A stretch of DNA of 64,000 nt from Marixanthotalea marina (GTDB lineage Bacteria; Bacteroidota; Bacteroidia; Flavobacteriales; Flavobacteriaceae), in the NCBI GenBank assembly GCA_018883545.1, contig JAHLEH010000002.1, positions 124,001-188,000 on the forward strand, given 5' to 3'. Positions within the stretch are counted from its first letter, which is position 1, and each line of letters opens with the position of its first letter. The translations under genes and the position numbers were made by a program. The notes under the pieces are model-generated. The model did not search any database. It saw only the letters and a program-made list of their open reading frames with translations, and was not told the origin of the DNA. This document shows, piece by piece, positions 1-8,917 of the stretch.

Positions 1-1456
1 TGGACGCACCTATAGGCATCGGACTCATATAAGGTCCCATCATACCCGACACAAAGGCCATAGGCAAAATAGCCGCAATAACCGTGAAGGTGGCTAAAAT
101 GGTTGGGTTACCAACCTCGTTAATTGCGTAAATGGCCGCTTGCTTAAACGGTAAACGTTTCATCTTAAAATGCCTATGCATATTTTCGGCTATAATGATA
201 CTGTCATCTACCACGATACCAACCACAAATACCAAGGCAAACAATGTAATCCTATTTAAAGTATACCCTAAAATGTAGTAAGCAAACAAGGTCAAAGCAA
301 AGGTTAATGGTACCGAGAAGAATACCACCAAACCACCACGCCAGCCCATGGCCAACATCACCAAAATAGTCACAGCTAAAATGGCTACACCTAAATGTAA
401 TAACAACTCGCTAACCTTATCGGAAGCGGTTTCACCATAGTTACGGGTCACATCCACATGCACATCGTTTGGTATTAAAGTTTCCTTTAGATTATCGAGG
501 TGCTCCAAAATCTTTTCGGATATTTTCATAGCATCGGCTCCTTTTACTTTTGAAACAGCAATAGTCACCGCTGGATATTCCGAACGGTGTTCTTTAAAAT
601 TTTCATTGGCTTTGCCATAACCAAAAGCTACATAACTATTCGGTGATTCTGGTCCATCTTGTATGCTTGCCACTTGCTTTAAATACACGGGCATATTTTT
701 ACTAACGCCCACTACTAAGTTTTCAACATCTTCGGCAGTTTCCAAAAAGCGTCCGGTAGTGATTAAATATTCATTGTCCTTATTAACAAAACTACCCGAT
801 TGCGAACTGCTATTATTAGCTTGAATCATTTGCATAATGCCTAAAGCATCCACGCCCGTTTCGGCCATTTTATCTTTATCCAACACCACTTTTAGCTCTC
901 TGTTTCGGCCACCTATGACTTTGGTAATAGACACATCTTTTACCTTTTTAATTTCAGAGGTGACTTCTTCAGCAATTTGGCGTATTTCATAATCATCATA
1001 ATGTTCACTCCACAACGTAAGTCCCAACATGGGCACATCATCAATGGAACGCGTTTTTACCATAGGCTTGTAAATACCCCCTGTAAACATATCTTCGTGT
1101 TTCATCAACTCGTCATACAACTTTACATACGAGCGTTCAACATCTTCACCAACATAAAACTGAACAATAATCATGGCCTGTCCGTTCATAGCCATACTAT
1201 GAATGTGTTCTACGCCTTTAATATTGGAAATGATTTTCTCCAAAGGTTTCACCACACGGTTTTCTACTTCTTTGGGGTTCGCGCCTGGATAACCAACCAT
1301 CACATCGGCCATAGGCACGTTTATTTGCGGTTCTTCTTCCCTAGGAATAAGAAACGAACTGTAAATACCAATAATCATCAAGCCGACCATCAACAAAATG
1401 GTCAATTTCGAATTGATGAAAAAATGGGCTATTTTACCTGAAATTCCTTCTTGCAT
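1..1456 (-). CDS. RND (AcrB/CzcA-type) efflux permease, 3' end cut by window edge
   Basis: Inner-membrane proton-driven permease that exports drugs, metals or other solutes through a periplasmic adaptor and a TolC-type channel. Only about the first 485 codons are here; the family is usually 1000-1100 residues. Reading starts MQEGISGKIAHFFINSKLT, a cytoplasmic helix then TM1, followed by the periplasmic porter region and TM2-TM4. The TM4 acidic pair lies in GIVVDDSIIIAEN near residue 410, which is the proton-relay region of the family. The ATG at 1456 is the only good start. It lies 170 bp downstream of the adaptor gene, on the same strand and presumably in one transcript. The substrate cannot be told from what is present. 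Confidence 0.93.
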   Translation of the reverse strand, partial: MQEGISGKIAHFFINSKLTILLMVGLMIIGIYSSFLIPREEEPQINVPMADVMVGYPGANPKEVENRVVKPLEKIISNIKGVEHIHSMAMNGQAMIIVQFYVGEDVERSYVKLYDELMKHEDMFTGGIYKPMVKTRSIDDVPMLGLTLWSEHYDDYEIRQIAEEVTSEIKKVKDVSITKVIGGRNRELKVVLDKDKMAETGVDALGIMQMIQANNSSSQSGSFVNKDNEYLITTGRFLETAEDVENLVVGVSKNMPVYLKQVASIQDGPESPNSYVAFGYGKANENFKEHRSEYPAVTIAVSKVKGADAMKISEKILEHLDNLKETLIPNDVHVDVTRNYGETASDKVSELLLHLGVAILAVTILVMLAMGWRGGLVVFFSVPLTFALTLFAYYILGYTLNRITLFALVFVVGIVVDDSIIIAENMHRHFKMKRLPFKQAAIYAINEVGNPTILATFTVIAAILPMAFVSGMMGPYMSPMPIGAS

Positions 1457-1514
1457 GTTCTTTATTTTTTGGGCGTTTAAACAGGCTATGCGTTTCAATC
1501 TTTTTATTTATCTA

Positions 1515-1565
1515 AAACATTTCGACTGTGCTCAATGTGACAAATAAAAAGGATTTCCACTGCTA
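1515..1565. repeat. REP-like intergenic repeat fragment
   Basis: The stretch containing TTTCGACTGTGCTCAATGTG is not coding and looks like the dispersed 'TTCGACTGcGCTCAATGTGACA' intergenic element I know from flavobacterial genomes. It sits inside the efflux operon, between adaptor and permease. Only one copy is visible in this window, so repeat status rests on recollection. Confidence 0.4.
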
Positions 1566-1626
1566 TCCTTAACGCGATTTTATTTTATAAACCCTACGAT
1601 TTTTAATGTTGTTTTTTCAACTTATT

Positions 1627-2724
1627 TTACTCCCTTCCCTTTGGAAGTGCTGGGGAAGGGCTTACTTTTACACCGTTATACAATTTACCATCGGCTGAAA
1701 TAATATAAGCCTCCTCTGGCGACAGTCCCGATAACACTTCCACTTGATCACCAAAGGTTTTCCCTAAACGTAACCAGCGCAACAACGCTGTATTACTTTC
1801 ACTCACGGTGTAAATACCCGACAACTGACCTTTGGTTACAATAGCCTCCTGAGGTACCAAAACAACCTTACTTGTTCCGCTGGATTCCACTGGAAACTGA
1901 ACCGTAACGAACATTCCTGATAGGATAGATTCATTGGTTTTATCTAAAGCTACTTTTACCACATATTGTCCGCCTGTATTTTTAGCAGAACTGCTAACCT
2001 CTGTAACCTTTCCTGCTATGTTCTTATTTATTGATTTCACAAGAATGCTTACAGCCGTTCCTGTTTCAATTTTTGAAATCTCACTTTCTGGTACCATCGC
2101 GGATACTTCAAATTGTCCAGGTGCTTCCATAGAAACCAATGGCATACCAGGATTGGCCATATCCCCATTTTTAATAAATTTTCCTGTTACCACGCCATTA
2201 AAAGGCGCGCGAATGTTTACATAGGCAAATTGTGCTTCTACTTCATTTTTCATTTGTTTGGCGCCTTCCAAACGTGCTTTTGCCATATTATAGTTGGCCG
2301 TCATATCGTCGAACTCTTTTTGGGAAGCACTGTTTTGGGCAAACAGGTTTTTATAGCGGTTATAATCTTTCTCCGCATTGTTAAAAGCGGCTGTTGCTTC
2401 GGCAATACCGGCATTCACCTGAGATAATTTGGCCTGTAAATCGGCATTATTAATCGCAACCAACAACTGACCTTTGGTTACTTTATCCCCAACATCAACG
2501 GGTGTATTGGTTACAAACCCCATCATGCGCGTACTCAAATTAGCGCTATTAACTGCTTGTATGGTACCACTAGCCGTTAAATAGGAATTATTGTTGCTTG
2601 TTTCAATCGTATTTAGTTTTACCGAAACTGCTGCTTCGTCTGCCAGTGTTTTCTTGTCGTCGTTGCCACAACTCATTACTAAAAAAGAAATTGCCAACAG
2701 TGTTATTGTATATTTTATTTTCAT
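1627..2724 (-). CDS. RND efflux periplasmic adaptor (membrane fusion protein)
   Basis: A 365-residue HlyD/MFP-type adaptor that bridges the inner-membrane RND permease and the outer-membrane channel. The N-terminus is a lipoprotein signal (SFLVMSC, Cys19). After it come a biotinyl-lipoyl half-domain (GTIQAVNSANLSTRMMGFV), a helical hairpin (about residues 95-165, Ala/Lys/Glu rich), the second lipoyl half (VNIRAPFNGVVTGKFIKNGD) and beta-barrel domains with VLVPQEAIV. Gene order is channel, adaptor, permease. It starts 7 bp after the tolC-like stop, so translation is probably coupled. Confidence 0.93.
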   Translation of the reverse strand: MKIKYTITLLAISFLVMSCGNDDKKTLADEAAVSVKLNTIETSNNNSYLTASGTIQAVNSANLSTRMMGFVTNTPVDVGDKVTKGQLLVAINNADLQAKLSQVNAGIAEATAAFNNAEKDYNRYKNLFAQNSASQKEFDDMTANYNMAKARLEGAKQMKNEVEAQFAYVNIRAPFNGVVTGKFIKNGDMANPGMPLVSMEAPGQFEVSAMVPESEISKIETGTAVSILVKSINKNIAGKVTEVSSSAKNTGGQYVVKVALDKTNESILSGMFVTVQFPVESSGTSKVVLVPQEAIVTKGQLSGIYTVSESNTALLRWLRLGKTFGDQVEVLSGLSPEEAYIISADGKLYNGVKVSPSPALPKGRE

Positions 2725-2731
2725 GGTATTA

Positions 2732-4042
2732 TTAAGCTTTAGTTAAAAATTGTAGATATGCTTTCGCATAATTGTATTCAAAAATGGTTTGATAATATTC
2801 CAATTGTTTTTGGGCAAACTGTGTTTCTGCCATGAGTAAATCGGATGTTTTTTCCAAGCCTTCTTCAAACCGATTGGTTCGTATTCTTAAAGATTCTTGG
2901 GATTGCTCCATTGCTAATTGCGATAAATCCAGTTTATTTTTGGCATCGGCAAACATTCTTTTAGCCTTATTAAGCTCTAACTGACTTTGCGACACGTATT
3001 GCTCATACTGTAATTTCGATTTTTCATATTCTGCTCTACTTTTTTGCGCTTTACCAAAACGTTTGGTGCCATCTAGAATCGTCCAGCTTAATTGGGCACC
3101 TACTACATAACCATTGGCACCACCTTGAAATATTTGGTCATCGTACAATTCATAGCTACCAAAAGCATTCAAACTTGGTAAAAAAGTCATTTTATCCGCT
3201 TTGTGCATGGTTTCGTAAGCGCTAGAAGCCAGTTCCATGGCTTTGATATCAGAGCGTTCCTTGGATATTTGCGCAGTAACTTCGCCATTAAAATTATCTA
3301 CCAACAAATCATTAGCAGGTTTGTAAATGGTATTACTAGTATCATTCATCAAAAATGATAAATAGTTAGAAGCGTTTTCTACGTTACTTTTAGCCAGTTG
3401 TAATTGGTTCTTCACCTCGGTTACCCTAACCTCTACCGCTAACACATCGGCTCGCTGTAGATACCCTTGCTTAAAACTATTATCGGCCAATTGTTTATTG
3501 GATTCTGCTGCTTTTAAAGCCTTTTCCAATACATCAACTGCTTTATAGGCCAGTTGTAACTGCATATAGGCTTTATCAACTTCAAACATTAAATAATCGC
3601 TTGCGCGTAGTGTTTGCAAGGTCATGGCTTTCATTTTACTTTTAGCTGCTTTGCGCTGCAGAAACCCATCTATATTTATTAATGGCTGCTTCACTTCTAC
3701 AAGCGTTGCAAAATTTTGGGTTTGTTCTGGATTGTTAAGCAATGCCGGATTAAAATCAGCCTGAGTTAAAATGGCTTGGTTTAATTTAGAACCAAAAGCC
3801 ATGAGCGGATTGGTTGTTGTAATACCCGTATGCGACACCGTTATATTGGGCAGAAAAATGGCATTGGTTTGCCTATAATCTGCTCGGGCTTCGTTGAAAT
3901 CCTCTACTGAAATTTTAAGTGTCTGATTGTTTTCTGAAACTTTGTTCCAAACTTCCGTTTTATTAATAGAAACCAGTTCTTGCCCCCAAAACATTGGTAC
4001 AAAGCTTAAAAAAACAATCGCTGTACTGTATAATCTGTTCAT
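2732..4042 (-). CDS. TolC family outer-membrane efflux channel
   Basis: Outer-membrane exit duct of the tripartite pump. The mature protein has the typical two-fold repeat of long amphipathic helices (for example KAYMQLQLAYKAVDVLEKAL and its C-terminal counterpart), and the total of 436 residues fits the family. I place the start at the ATG at 4042 (MNRLYSTAIVFLSFVPMFWGQ), which gives a clean signal peptide. The frame stays open for 34 further codons upstream, but that stretch contains a -7 promoter box and an inverted repeat, so it is probably untranslated. It is the first gene of the efflux operon. Confidence 0.92.
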   Translation of the reverse strand: MNRLYSTAIVFLSFVPMFWGQELVSINKTEVWNKVSENNQTLKISVEDFNEARADYRQTNAIFLPNITVSHTGITTTNPLMAFGSKLNQAILTQADFNPALLNNPEQTQNFATLVEVKQPLINIDGFLQRKAAKSKMKAMTLQTLRASDYLMFEVDKAYMQLQLAYKAVDVLEKALKAAESNKQLADNSFKQGYLQRADVLAVEVRVTEVKNQLQLAKSNVENASNYLSFLMNDTSNTIYKPANDLLVDNFNGEVTAQISKERSDIKAMELASSAYETMHKADKMTFLPSLNAFGSYELYDDQIFQGGANGYVVGAQLSWTILDGTKRFGKAQKSRAEYEKSKLQYEQYVSQSQLELNKAKRMFADAKNKLDLSQLAMEQSQESLRIRTNRFEEGLEKTSDLLMAETQFAQKQLEYYQTIFEYNYAKAYLQFLTKA

Positions 4043-4061
4043 TGTTTTAAATTTTACAGCA

Positions 4062-4069
4062 CAAAGGTA
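4062..4069 (-). promoter_or_regulatory. Candidate -7 box of the efflux operon
   Basis: On the minus strand this reads TACCTTTG, matching the Bacteroidota -7 consensus TAnnTTTG, about 20 nt before the tolC-like ATG. I see no clear -33 TTG. The inverted repeat at 4092-4105 lies roughly where it would overlap the -33 region. Confidence 0.45.
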
Positions 4070-4091
4070 GGTGAGCATAAAAGAGTAGTTC

Positions 4092-4105
4092 GTAACTTTT
4101 GTTAC
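4092..4105. promoter_or_regulatory. Inverted repeat GTAAC-TTTT-GTTAC (candidate operator)
   Basis: A perfect 5-bp dyad with a 4-nt spacer just upstream of the -7 box of the efflux operon. A near-identical copy (GTAAC-TTTT-GTTGC) lies at 4287-4300. The placement fits a repressor or activator site, but no dedicated regulator gene is adjacent. Confidence 0.45.
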
Positions 4106-4110
4106 CAAAG

Positions 4111-4138
4111 AAAAGGCACTTCTTCCGAAGCGCCTTTT
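4111..4138 (-). terminator. Hairpin, probable terminator of the cydAB transcript
   Basis: Arms AAAAGGCACTTC and GAAGCGCCTTTT with a TTCC loop on the plus strand. On the minus-strand RNA the single non-Watson-Crick position becomes a G-U pair, while on the plus strand it is A-C, so the minus orientation is favoured. It lies about 180 nt beyond the cydB stop. Confidence 0.5.
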
Positions 4139-4286
4139 CAACAAAAAACCAAAACCTTAAAATCTAGAAACTAGTCACTCTAATCCATCATTAAGGTTTC
4201 TAAAACATAAACCATTTACCCTCAGTTCAAAAAAATGAATCTTTATTTACTTCAGATAAAATTAATGTTTCAAAAAAAAGTATTGT

Positions 4287-4300
4287 GTAACTTTTGTTGC
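4287..4300. promoter_or_regulatory. Second copy of the GTAAC-TTTT-GTTnC dyad
   Basis: One mismatch from a perfect dyad, 195 bp from the first copy and close to the cydB stop codon. It may be a second half of the same regulatory arrangement or chance; see findings. Confidence 0.3.
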
Positions 4301-4319
4301 TAAACTTCAAAAGATATAT

Positions 4320-5396
4320 TTAGTGTTCACCATAACCCACATCATCCATTTTTCCTTTAAAAACTTTGTATTGAATGGTAAAATAGACCGCCACTAAAAT
4401 GATAGCAACCACAAACCAATACACGCCTACAGACAAGCCATATTCGTGGGCTGCCATATTGTAAATGGTTAAATCTGGGTTGATTGTATTTGTTGAAGGC
4501 AGTAGCTTTGGAAAAATGGAAACCACTGTAGATGCCAAACCTCCAAATAGGAACAATGATGAAAACAGAAATCCGTAGCTATCTTTTGTGAAAGTTTTAA
4601 TTCTAAATAATCCCAAGTGCCCTAAAAAGAATATTAATGGAAAAACAAACAGCCAAGGGTGTTTTAAAAAATTATGAAACGGATTGGGTTCTATGATATG
4701 CCAAACCAAAAGAGAGACAATAATTAAAACCGAAAGCACAACATTCAAGTTAAAAACCACCTTTCTTAATTGATTGTTCAAACTAGAGTTTGTTTTAAAA
4801 ATAATCCAATTAGCGCCGTGAATGGTCAATGCTACAACACCAATAATACCAAGTAGTAGTGTAAACCAGTCTATTATTCCTAAATGCTCGGCTTGTGGAC
4901 TAAACGTTGGATTCCAAAGTGGTAAAAAGAAATAATGGGCTTCGTGTGCAGAAACACCATTTGTTACCATTCCCAGATTTACACCTCTTACCACATTTCC
5001 TAGAGCAATACCAAAAAACAAAGCCAATAATAAACTAGCTATACCGAAAGCTTTATCCCAAACAGCTTCCCACATTTTGTTATGTATTTGTCCGCGTAAT
5101 TCCAAACCAATGGCTCTAAAAATAAGCAACCATAAAATCATGATTAACGGCAAATAAAACCCACTAAACGAGGATGCATACAAAGTAGGAAATGCAAAAA
5201 ACAGAACACCGCCGGCAGCAATGAGCCAAACTTCGTTGGCATCCCAAAAAGGTCCAATAGCATTGGTAATGGCCTTTTTATCTTTTTCTGTCTTAGCAAA
5301 GAATAAATGTATAATACCCGCCCCAAAATCGTAGCCATCCAAAATGATGTAAACAGCCAACATGGTCATTAAAACGATATACCAAAATAACTCCAT
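4320..5396 (-). CDS. cydB: Cytochrome bd oxidase subunit II (CydB)
   Basis: Second integral-membrane subunit of the quinol:O2 oxidoreductase that allows respiration at low oxygen. It is 358 residues, normal for the family, with about nine hydrophobic helices. The N-terminus MELFWYIVLMTMLAVYIILD runs into the conserved GYDFGAGIIHL region, and WDANEVWLIAAGGVLFFAFP is the characteristic early motif. It begins 2 bp after the cydA stop, so it is translationally linked to it. No CydX-like small subunit is visible after it. Confidence 0.95.
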   Translation of the reverse strand: MELFWYIVLMTMLAVYIILDGYDFGAGIIHLFFAKTEKDKKAITNAIGPFWDANEVWLIAAGGVLFFAFPTLYASSFSGFYLPLIMILWLLIFRAIGLELRGQIHNKMWEAVWDKAFGIASLLLALFFGIALGNVVRGVNLGMVTNGVSAHEAHYFFLPLWNPTFSPQAEHLGIIDWFTLLLGIIGVVALTIHGANWIIFKTNSSLNNQLRKVVFNLNVVLSVLIIVSLLVWHIIEPNPFHNFLKHPWLFVFPLIFFLGHLGLFRIKTFTKDSYGFLFSSLFLFGGLASTVVSIFPKLLPSTNTINPDLTIYNMAAHEYGLSVGVYWFVVAIILVAVYFTIQYKVFKGKMDDVGYGEH

Positions 5397-5398
5397 AA

Positions 5399-6730
5399 TT
5401 AATGTTTTAAGGTTTCCGGCCCTTTATTGATTATTTTACCAACAAGCATTAAGAATAATAGTCCTAACAACAAGTAAAGTCCAATAAATCCTAGTAATGT
5501 AAACAGTGTATTTCCAGCAGACACCGTTGGTGAAGCTCCTGCCGAGGTTCTCAATAAATTATAAACCAACCAAGGTTGCCTGCCCAGCTCTGCCGTATAC
5601 CAACCCATAGTATTGGCGATATATGGAAACGGCAGCATAAACAACAAAGCCCATAGTATCCATTTGGTTTTATACAGTTTTTTTCTGAACAACTGAACCA
5701 CAGCCAACAACATTAAACCAATAAATATAGTACCCAATCCTACCATAATATGGTAAGCATAATAGAGCCCAGGAATGTTTGTGGGATAGATAGCTTCATC
5801 AAACTCATTCAGTCCTTTAATTTCGGCATCCCATTTTTGGTAGGTTAAAAAGCTTAAAATATTGGGGACAGCTATTTTATTATCAAGTGTTTTATCTATC
5901 ATATTGGGCTGGCCAATTAGCACAATTTCCGAGCCGCCATCTTCGGTTTCAAAAATACCTTCCATAGCTGCAAAAGTAACTGGTTGGTACTTTACCACAT
6001 TTTTAGCTGCCAAATCACCTGTTGGGAATGCCACTACAATGCTTGATATCAATCCAAAAACAACACCCGTTTTCACAAACAGTTTTCCAAATTCGAAATG
6101 CTTGTTGTTTAATACATAAAACGCACCAATAGCAGCAACCACAAAAGAAGCAGTAACCAGTGAGGCTGCCTGATTGTGTAAATAAGACGGCCACAACCAA
6201 GGGTTTGAAAACAAAGCTCCAAAATTATTCAACACAAATTTGCCGTTTTCTAAAATTTCGTAACCAACGGGATGTTGCATCCAAGAATGTGTAGCAATTA
6301 TTAAAAAACCACTAGCCCAAGAGCCCAAGAACACTAAAAAGCCCGTAACAAAATGAAGTTTATGACCCAACAGCTTTTCTCCAAAAAGAAAGAGCCCTAA
6401 AAACGAGGACTCCAAGAAGAACGAAAACATGCCTTCCATAGCCAGGGTTTGACCAATAATACCTCCTGTTAATTCTGAAAATTTAGCCCAATTAGTACCA
6501 AATTGAAATTCCATAGGAATGCCCGTAACAACACCCATGGCAAAATTAAGGGCAAAAATCTTCATCCAGAATTTAGCAGCATCGTTATAAATTTCAAGTT
6601 TGCTTTTTAGGAACTTCCATTTAAAATAGACTATTATTAGCGATAGCCCCATGGTTAATTGCGGAAAAAGGTAATGGAAAGTGATAGTAAATGCAAACTG
6701 CATTCTATCGTAAAAAAGCATGTCTTCCAT
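5399..6730 (-). CDS. cydA: Cytochrome bd oxidase subunit I (CydA)
   Basis: Heme-bearing subunit of cytochrome bd. Choosing the ATG at 6730 (MEDMLFYDRMQFAFTITFH) puts the heme-ligand histidine at residue 19, the same position as in E. coli CydA. The frame is open to a TTG at 6751, but that overlaps a -7 box. GRQPW (in ELGRQPWLVYN) is the family hallmark. The Q-loop is of the short type, and total length is 443 residues. It follows the thioredoxin gene by 58 bp and leads directly into cydB. Confidence 0.95.
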   Translation of the reverse strand: MEDMLFYDRMQFAFTITFHYLFPQLTMGLSLIIVYFKWKFLKSKLEIYNDAAKFWMKIFALNFAMGVVTGIPMEFQFGTNWAKFSELTGGIIGQTLAMEGMFSFFLESSFLGLFLFGEKLLGHKLHFVTGFLVFLGSWASGFLIIATHSWMQHPVGYEILENGKFVLNNFGALFSNPWLWPSYLHNQAASLVTASFVVAAIGAFYVLNNKHFEFGKLFVKTGVVFGLISSIVVAFPTGDLAAKNVVKYQPVTFAAMEGIFETEDGGSEIVLIGQPNMIDKTLDNKIAVPNILSFLTYQKWDAEIKGLNEFDEAIYPTNIPGLYYAYHIMVGLGTIFIGLMLLAVVQLFRKKLYKTKWILWALLFMLPFPYIANTMGWYTAELGRQPWLVYNLLRTSAGASPTVSAGNTLFTLLGFIGLYLLLGLLFLMLVGKIINKGPETLKH

Positions 6731-6748
6731 AGTTGGTGTTTTGCTATA

Positions 6749-6756
6749 CAAAAATA
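6749..6756 (-). promoter_or_regulatory. Candidate -7 box before cydA
   Basis: Minus-strand TATTTTTG matches TAnnTTTG and would start transcription about 12 nt before the cydA ATG. No convincing -33 TTG is seen, so cydAB may be served both by this site and by read-through from usp-trx. Confidence 0.35.
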
Positions 6757-6788
6757 CAACACAGAAGATTAATAGCAGATAACTTTTA

Positions 6789-7085
6789 CTACTTATTGCT
6801 ATTAATTAATCCTATCAAATCATTTTTTTGAACCACACCCGATTGCCTCCAAATTTGTTGGCCCTTTTTAAAGAGAATAAGTGTTGGCACGCCCCTAACC
6901 TGATATTTTGCCGCCAAATGTTGGTTCTTGTCAACATCAATTTTTATAATGGAAACCATTTCTCCCAAACTGTCTTTCACCTCTTTTAAAATAGGCGACA
7001 TCATTTTACAAGGCCCGCACCATTCGGCGAAAAAATCGACCAACACTGGTTTATCTTGATTTATTATTTCAGTAAAACGACTCAT
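6789..7085 (-). CDS. Thioredoxin
   Basis: A 98-residue single-domain thioredoxin, a cytoplasmic thiol-disulfide reductase with no signal peptide. The active site WCGPC has its cysteines at 23 and 26, and the cis-proline is in GVPTLI (Pro67). The short length is normal for this fold. It lies 35 bp downstream of the universal stress gene and 58 bp upstream of cydA on the same strand, suggesting it is made with cytochrome bd under redox or low-oxygen stress. Confidence 0.93.
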   Translation of the reverse strand: MSRFTEIINQDKPVLVDFFAEWCGPCKMMSPILKEVKDSLGEMVSIIKIDVDKNQHLAAKYQVRGVPTLILFKKGQQIWRQSGVVQKNDLIGLINSNK

Positions 7086-7120
7086 GCAGAATTAATTTTA
7101 AGACCAAAATTAAAACAAAT

Positions 7121-7960
7121 TTAAACTTTATTCATAACCAAAAGAGGTGTGTGGATTTTTAAACCAAAGGTCTCAACGGGATATCTAGTTAATAAGCGGT
7201 CTATATAAGAATGTTTGGTGCTTACCATAACAAACAAATCAAATTTATTTTCTACTATGTACTGGTTCACTTTTTCAAACATTTTTTTATTGCTAACTTC
7301 AATAGATGTAGAAGTAGCTTCACTAAAGTATTTTTTAAATAAAACCTCGTTGCTTAAAACTTCGTTAGTAGAGTTCAATTCATCCTTAATATGTAATATT
7401 TCCAATTTAAAGTTAAAAAGTGACTTTAAATACAACAGCGATTTCAATTCATCAATACCATGTAGCGATAAATGGTTAGTAGTAAAAAGTACTTTATTAA
7501 AACCTTTAAACTTACAGTCGCTTGGTATGGCCAAAACAGGCACATCGCATTGTTGCATCACGTGTGCCGTATTGCTTCCAAACAATACACTTTCTAAACC
7601 ACTAGATCCCTTTGTTCCCATTACAATCAAATCTATGTTATGTGTTTTTGAAGATTGGTTTATGGAATTTATTAAATTATCATAGTCTACTATTGAATGA
7701 AATTGGTGCTTATCATTTCCATACTTTGTCTTTATTTTTAATATGATATTATCGATGGATTTTTTCGCAGCCGATACAAGTGTTTCGTAAATAGTGGTAG
7801 AAGACGACATAACCATCATATCATCTGAAATGAATGAAGATGCTTTTTGAACATTCAACAAATAAAAATCGCAAGACTCTTCCCGAAACATATCAATGGC
7901 AAAATGTATTGCATTGATGGAAATTTTCGAAAAATCTGTTGGTAATAATATAGCTTTCAT
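7121..7960 (-). CDS. Tandem-domain universal stress protein (UspA family)
   Basis: 279 residues made of two Usp domains. The first (about 1-145) begins MKAILLPTDFSKISINAI and carries the nucleotide-binding signature GTKGSSGLESVLFGSNTAHV with the G-2x-G-9x-G(S) spacing. The second (about 150-279) is more divergent and its equivalent loop (VSTKHSYIDRLL) lacks those glycines, so probably only one site binds ATP. It is the first gene of a usp-trx-cydA-cydB series. Such proteins are commonly induced by growth arrest or oxygen limitation. Confidence 0.9.
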   Translation of the reverse strand: MKAILLPTDFSKISINAIHFAIDMFREESCDFYLLNVQKASSFISDDMMVMSSSTTIYETLVSAAKKSIDNIILKIKTKYGNDKHQFHSIVDYDNLINSINQSSKTHNIDLIVMGTKGSSGLESVLFGSNTAHVMQQCDVPVLAIPSDCKFKGFNKVLFTTNHLSLHGIDELKSLLYLKSLFNFKLEILHIKDELNSTNEVLSNEVLFKKYFSEATSTSIEVSNKKMFEKVNQYIVENKFDLFVMVSTKHSYIDRLLTRYPVETFGLKIHTPLLVMNKV

Positions 7961-8133
7961 AACAAGACCTATTAATTTACAATGTAAAAGTATCGTGTAA
8001 TTTACAAGAAAACTATGATATTAATCAGTTAGTTAGGGCTGTTTTTTTACAAATAAAAAATTAGTTTTATAATGTAAAGCATCGTACTTTCGGCACGGTA
8101 TATGATTAAATATAACCCAAATCCTAACTTAAT

Positions 8134-8901
8134 ATGCGCAAAGTCTTTTTATTGATTGTTTTTGTTTTATGCGTTAAAAACCATGCCCAAAATAACGCTA
8201 TTGGAAACTCAGAAAAACTGGTGTTTTCAGCATCTTATAACATGTCTGGTGTACTTACCGATTTAGCCGAGGTAACTATGGCTACAAGTAATGTAAAAAC
8301 GTCATCGGCCACTTTATTACAATTAAAAATTACGGCTGCAACTTACAGCAAATGGGATAATTTTTTTAAAATAAGAGACCTTTACGAAAGCTACGTAAAC
8401 CCAAACAACCTTGCCCCCTATTTGTATAAGCGTGATATTAATGAAGGAGGGTATACCAAAACCATGAAATATACCTTCAACCCTAAAACAAATTCGGTAA
8501 AATCGGTTCACACAAGAAGAGGTAGCAACGAAGAGAACAAAAATTTAACCATTCAGCCAAATACAAAAGATATTGTTTCTACACTTTATAATTTAAGGCT
8601 TATTGATTACAAATCAATGGCTGTAGGTTCTAAAAAAACATTCACTATTTTATTCGACAGGAAAGAATTTAAAGGCCAATTAACCTATTTGGGCAAAGAA
8701 ACCATAACAACTGCTTTAGGAAAAAAAGAATGTTATAAATTAGCTATAGGTTCTAGCCAAACCAATGTGTTGCAAGGAACAAACAGTAATTTCTTGTGGC
8801 TTACTGCCGATGGCAATAAAATACCGGTTTATGCCAAATTTAAAATACCTGTTGGTACGGGCGAATTAAAAATAAAATCCGTTTCTAGTTTAAAAAACTA
8901 A
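8134..8901 (+). CDS. DUF3108 domain protein, exported
   Basis: 255 residues with a signal peptide ending near VKNHAQ. The remainder is a beta-rich protein of the DUF3108 family (ASYNMSGVLTDLAEVTMAT near the start, CYKLAIGS and FLWLTADGNKIPVYAKFKIPVG near the end). The family is periplasmic or outer-membrane-associated in Bacteroidota and its biochemical role is not established. A downstream small membrane gene begins 16 bp later and is probably co-transcribed. A TACTTTCG sequence about 35 nt upstream is close to the -7 consensus. Confidence 0.85.
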   Translation: MRKVFLLIVFVLCVKNHAQNNAIGNSEKLVFSASYNMSGVLTDLAEVTMATSNVKTSSATLLQLKITAATYSKWDNFFKIRDLYESYVNPNNLAPYLYKRDINEGGYTKTMKYTFNPKTNSVKSVHTRRGSNEENKNLTIQPNTKDIVSTLYNLRLIDYKSMAVGSKKTFTILFDRKEFKGQLTYLGKETITTALGKKECYKLAIGSSQTNVLQGTNSNFLWLTADGNKIPVYAKFKIPVGTGELKIKSVSSLKN

Positions 8902-8917
8902 ATTAAAACAATATGAT

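Noticed and set aside
977..1441. 154-codon plus-strand open frame opposite the RND permease
   Set aside because: It is antisense to well-conserved permease codons and has a composition typical of a shadow frame.
4043..4144. Open N-terminal extension of the tolC-like gene to 4144
   Set aside because: It encodes no signal peptide, contains a -7 box, a dyad and part of a terminator hairpin, and the ATG at 4042 gives a standard signal peptide.
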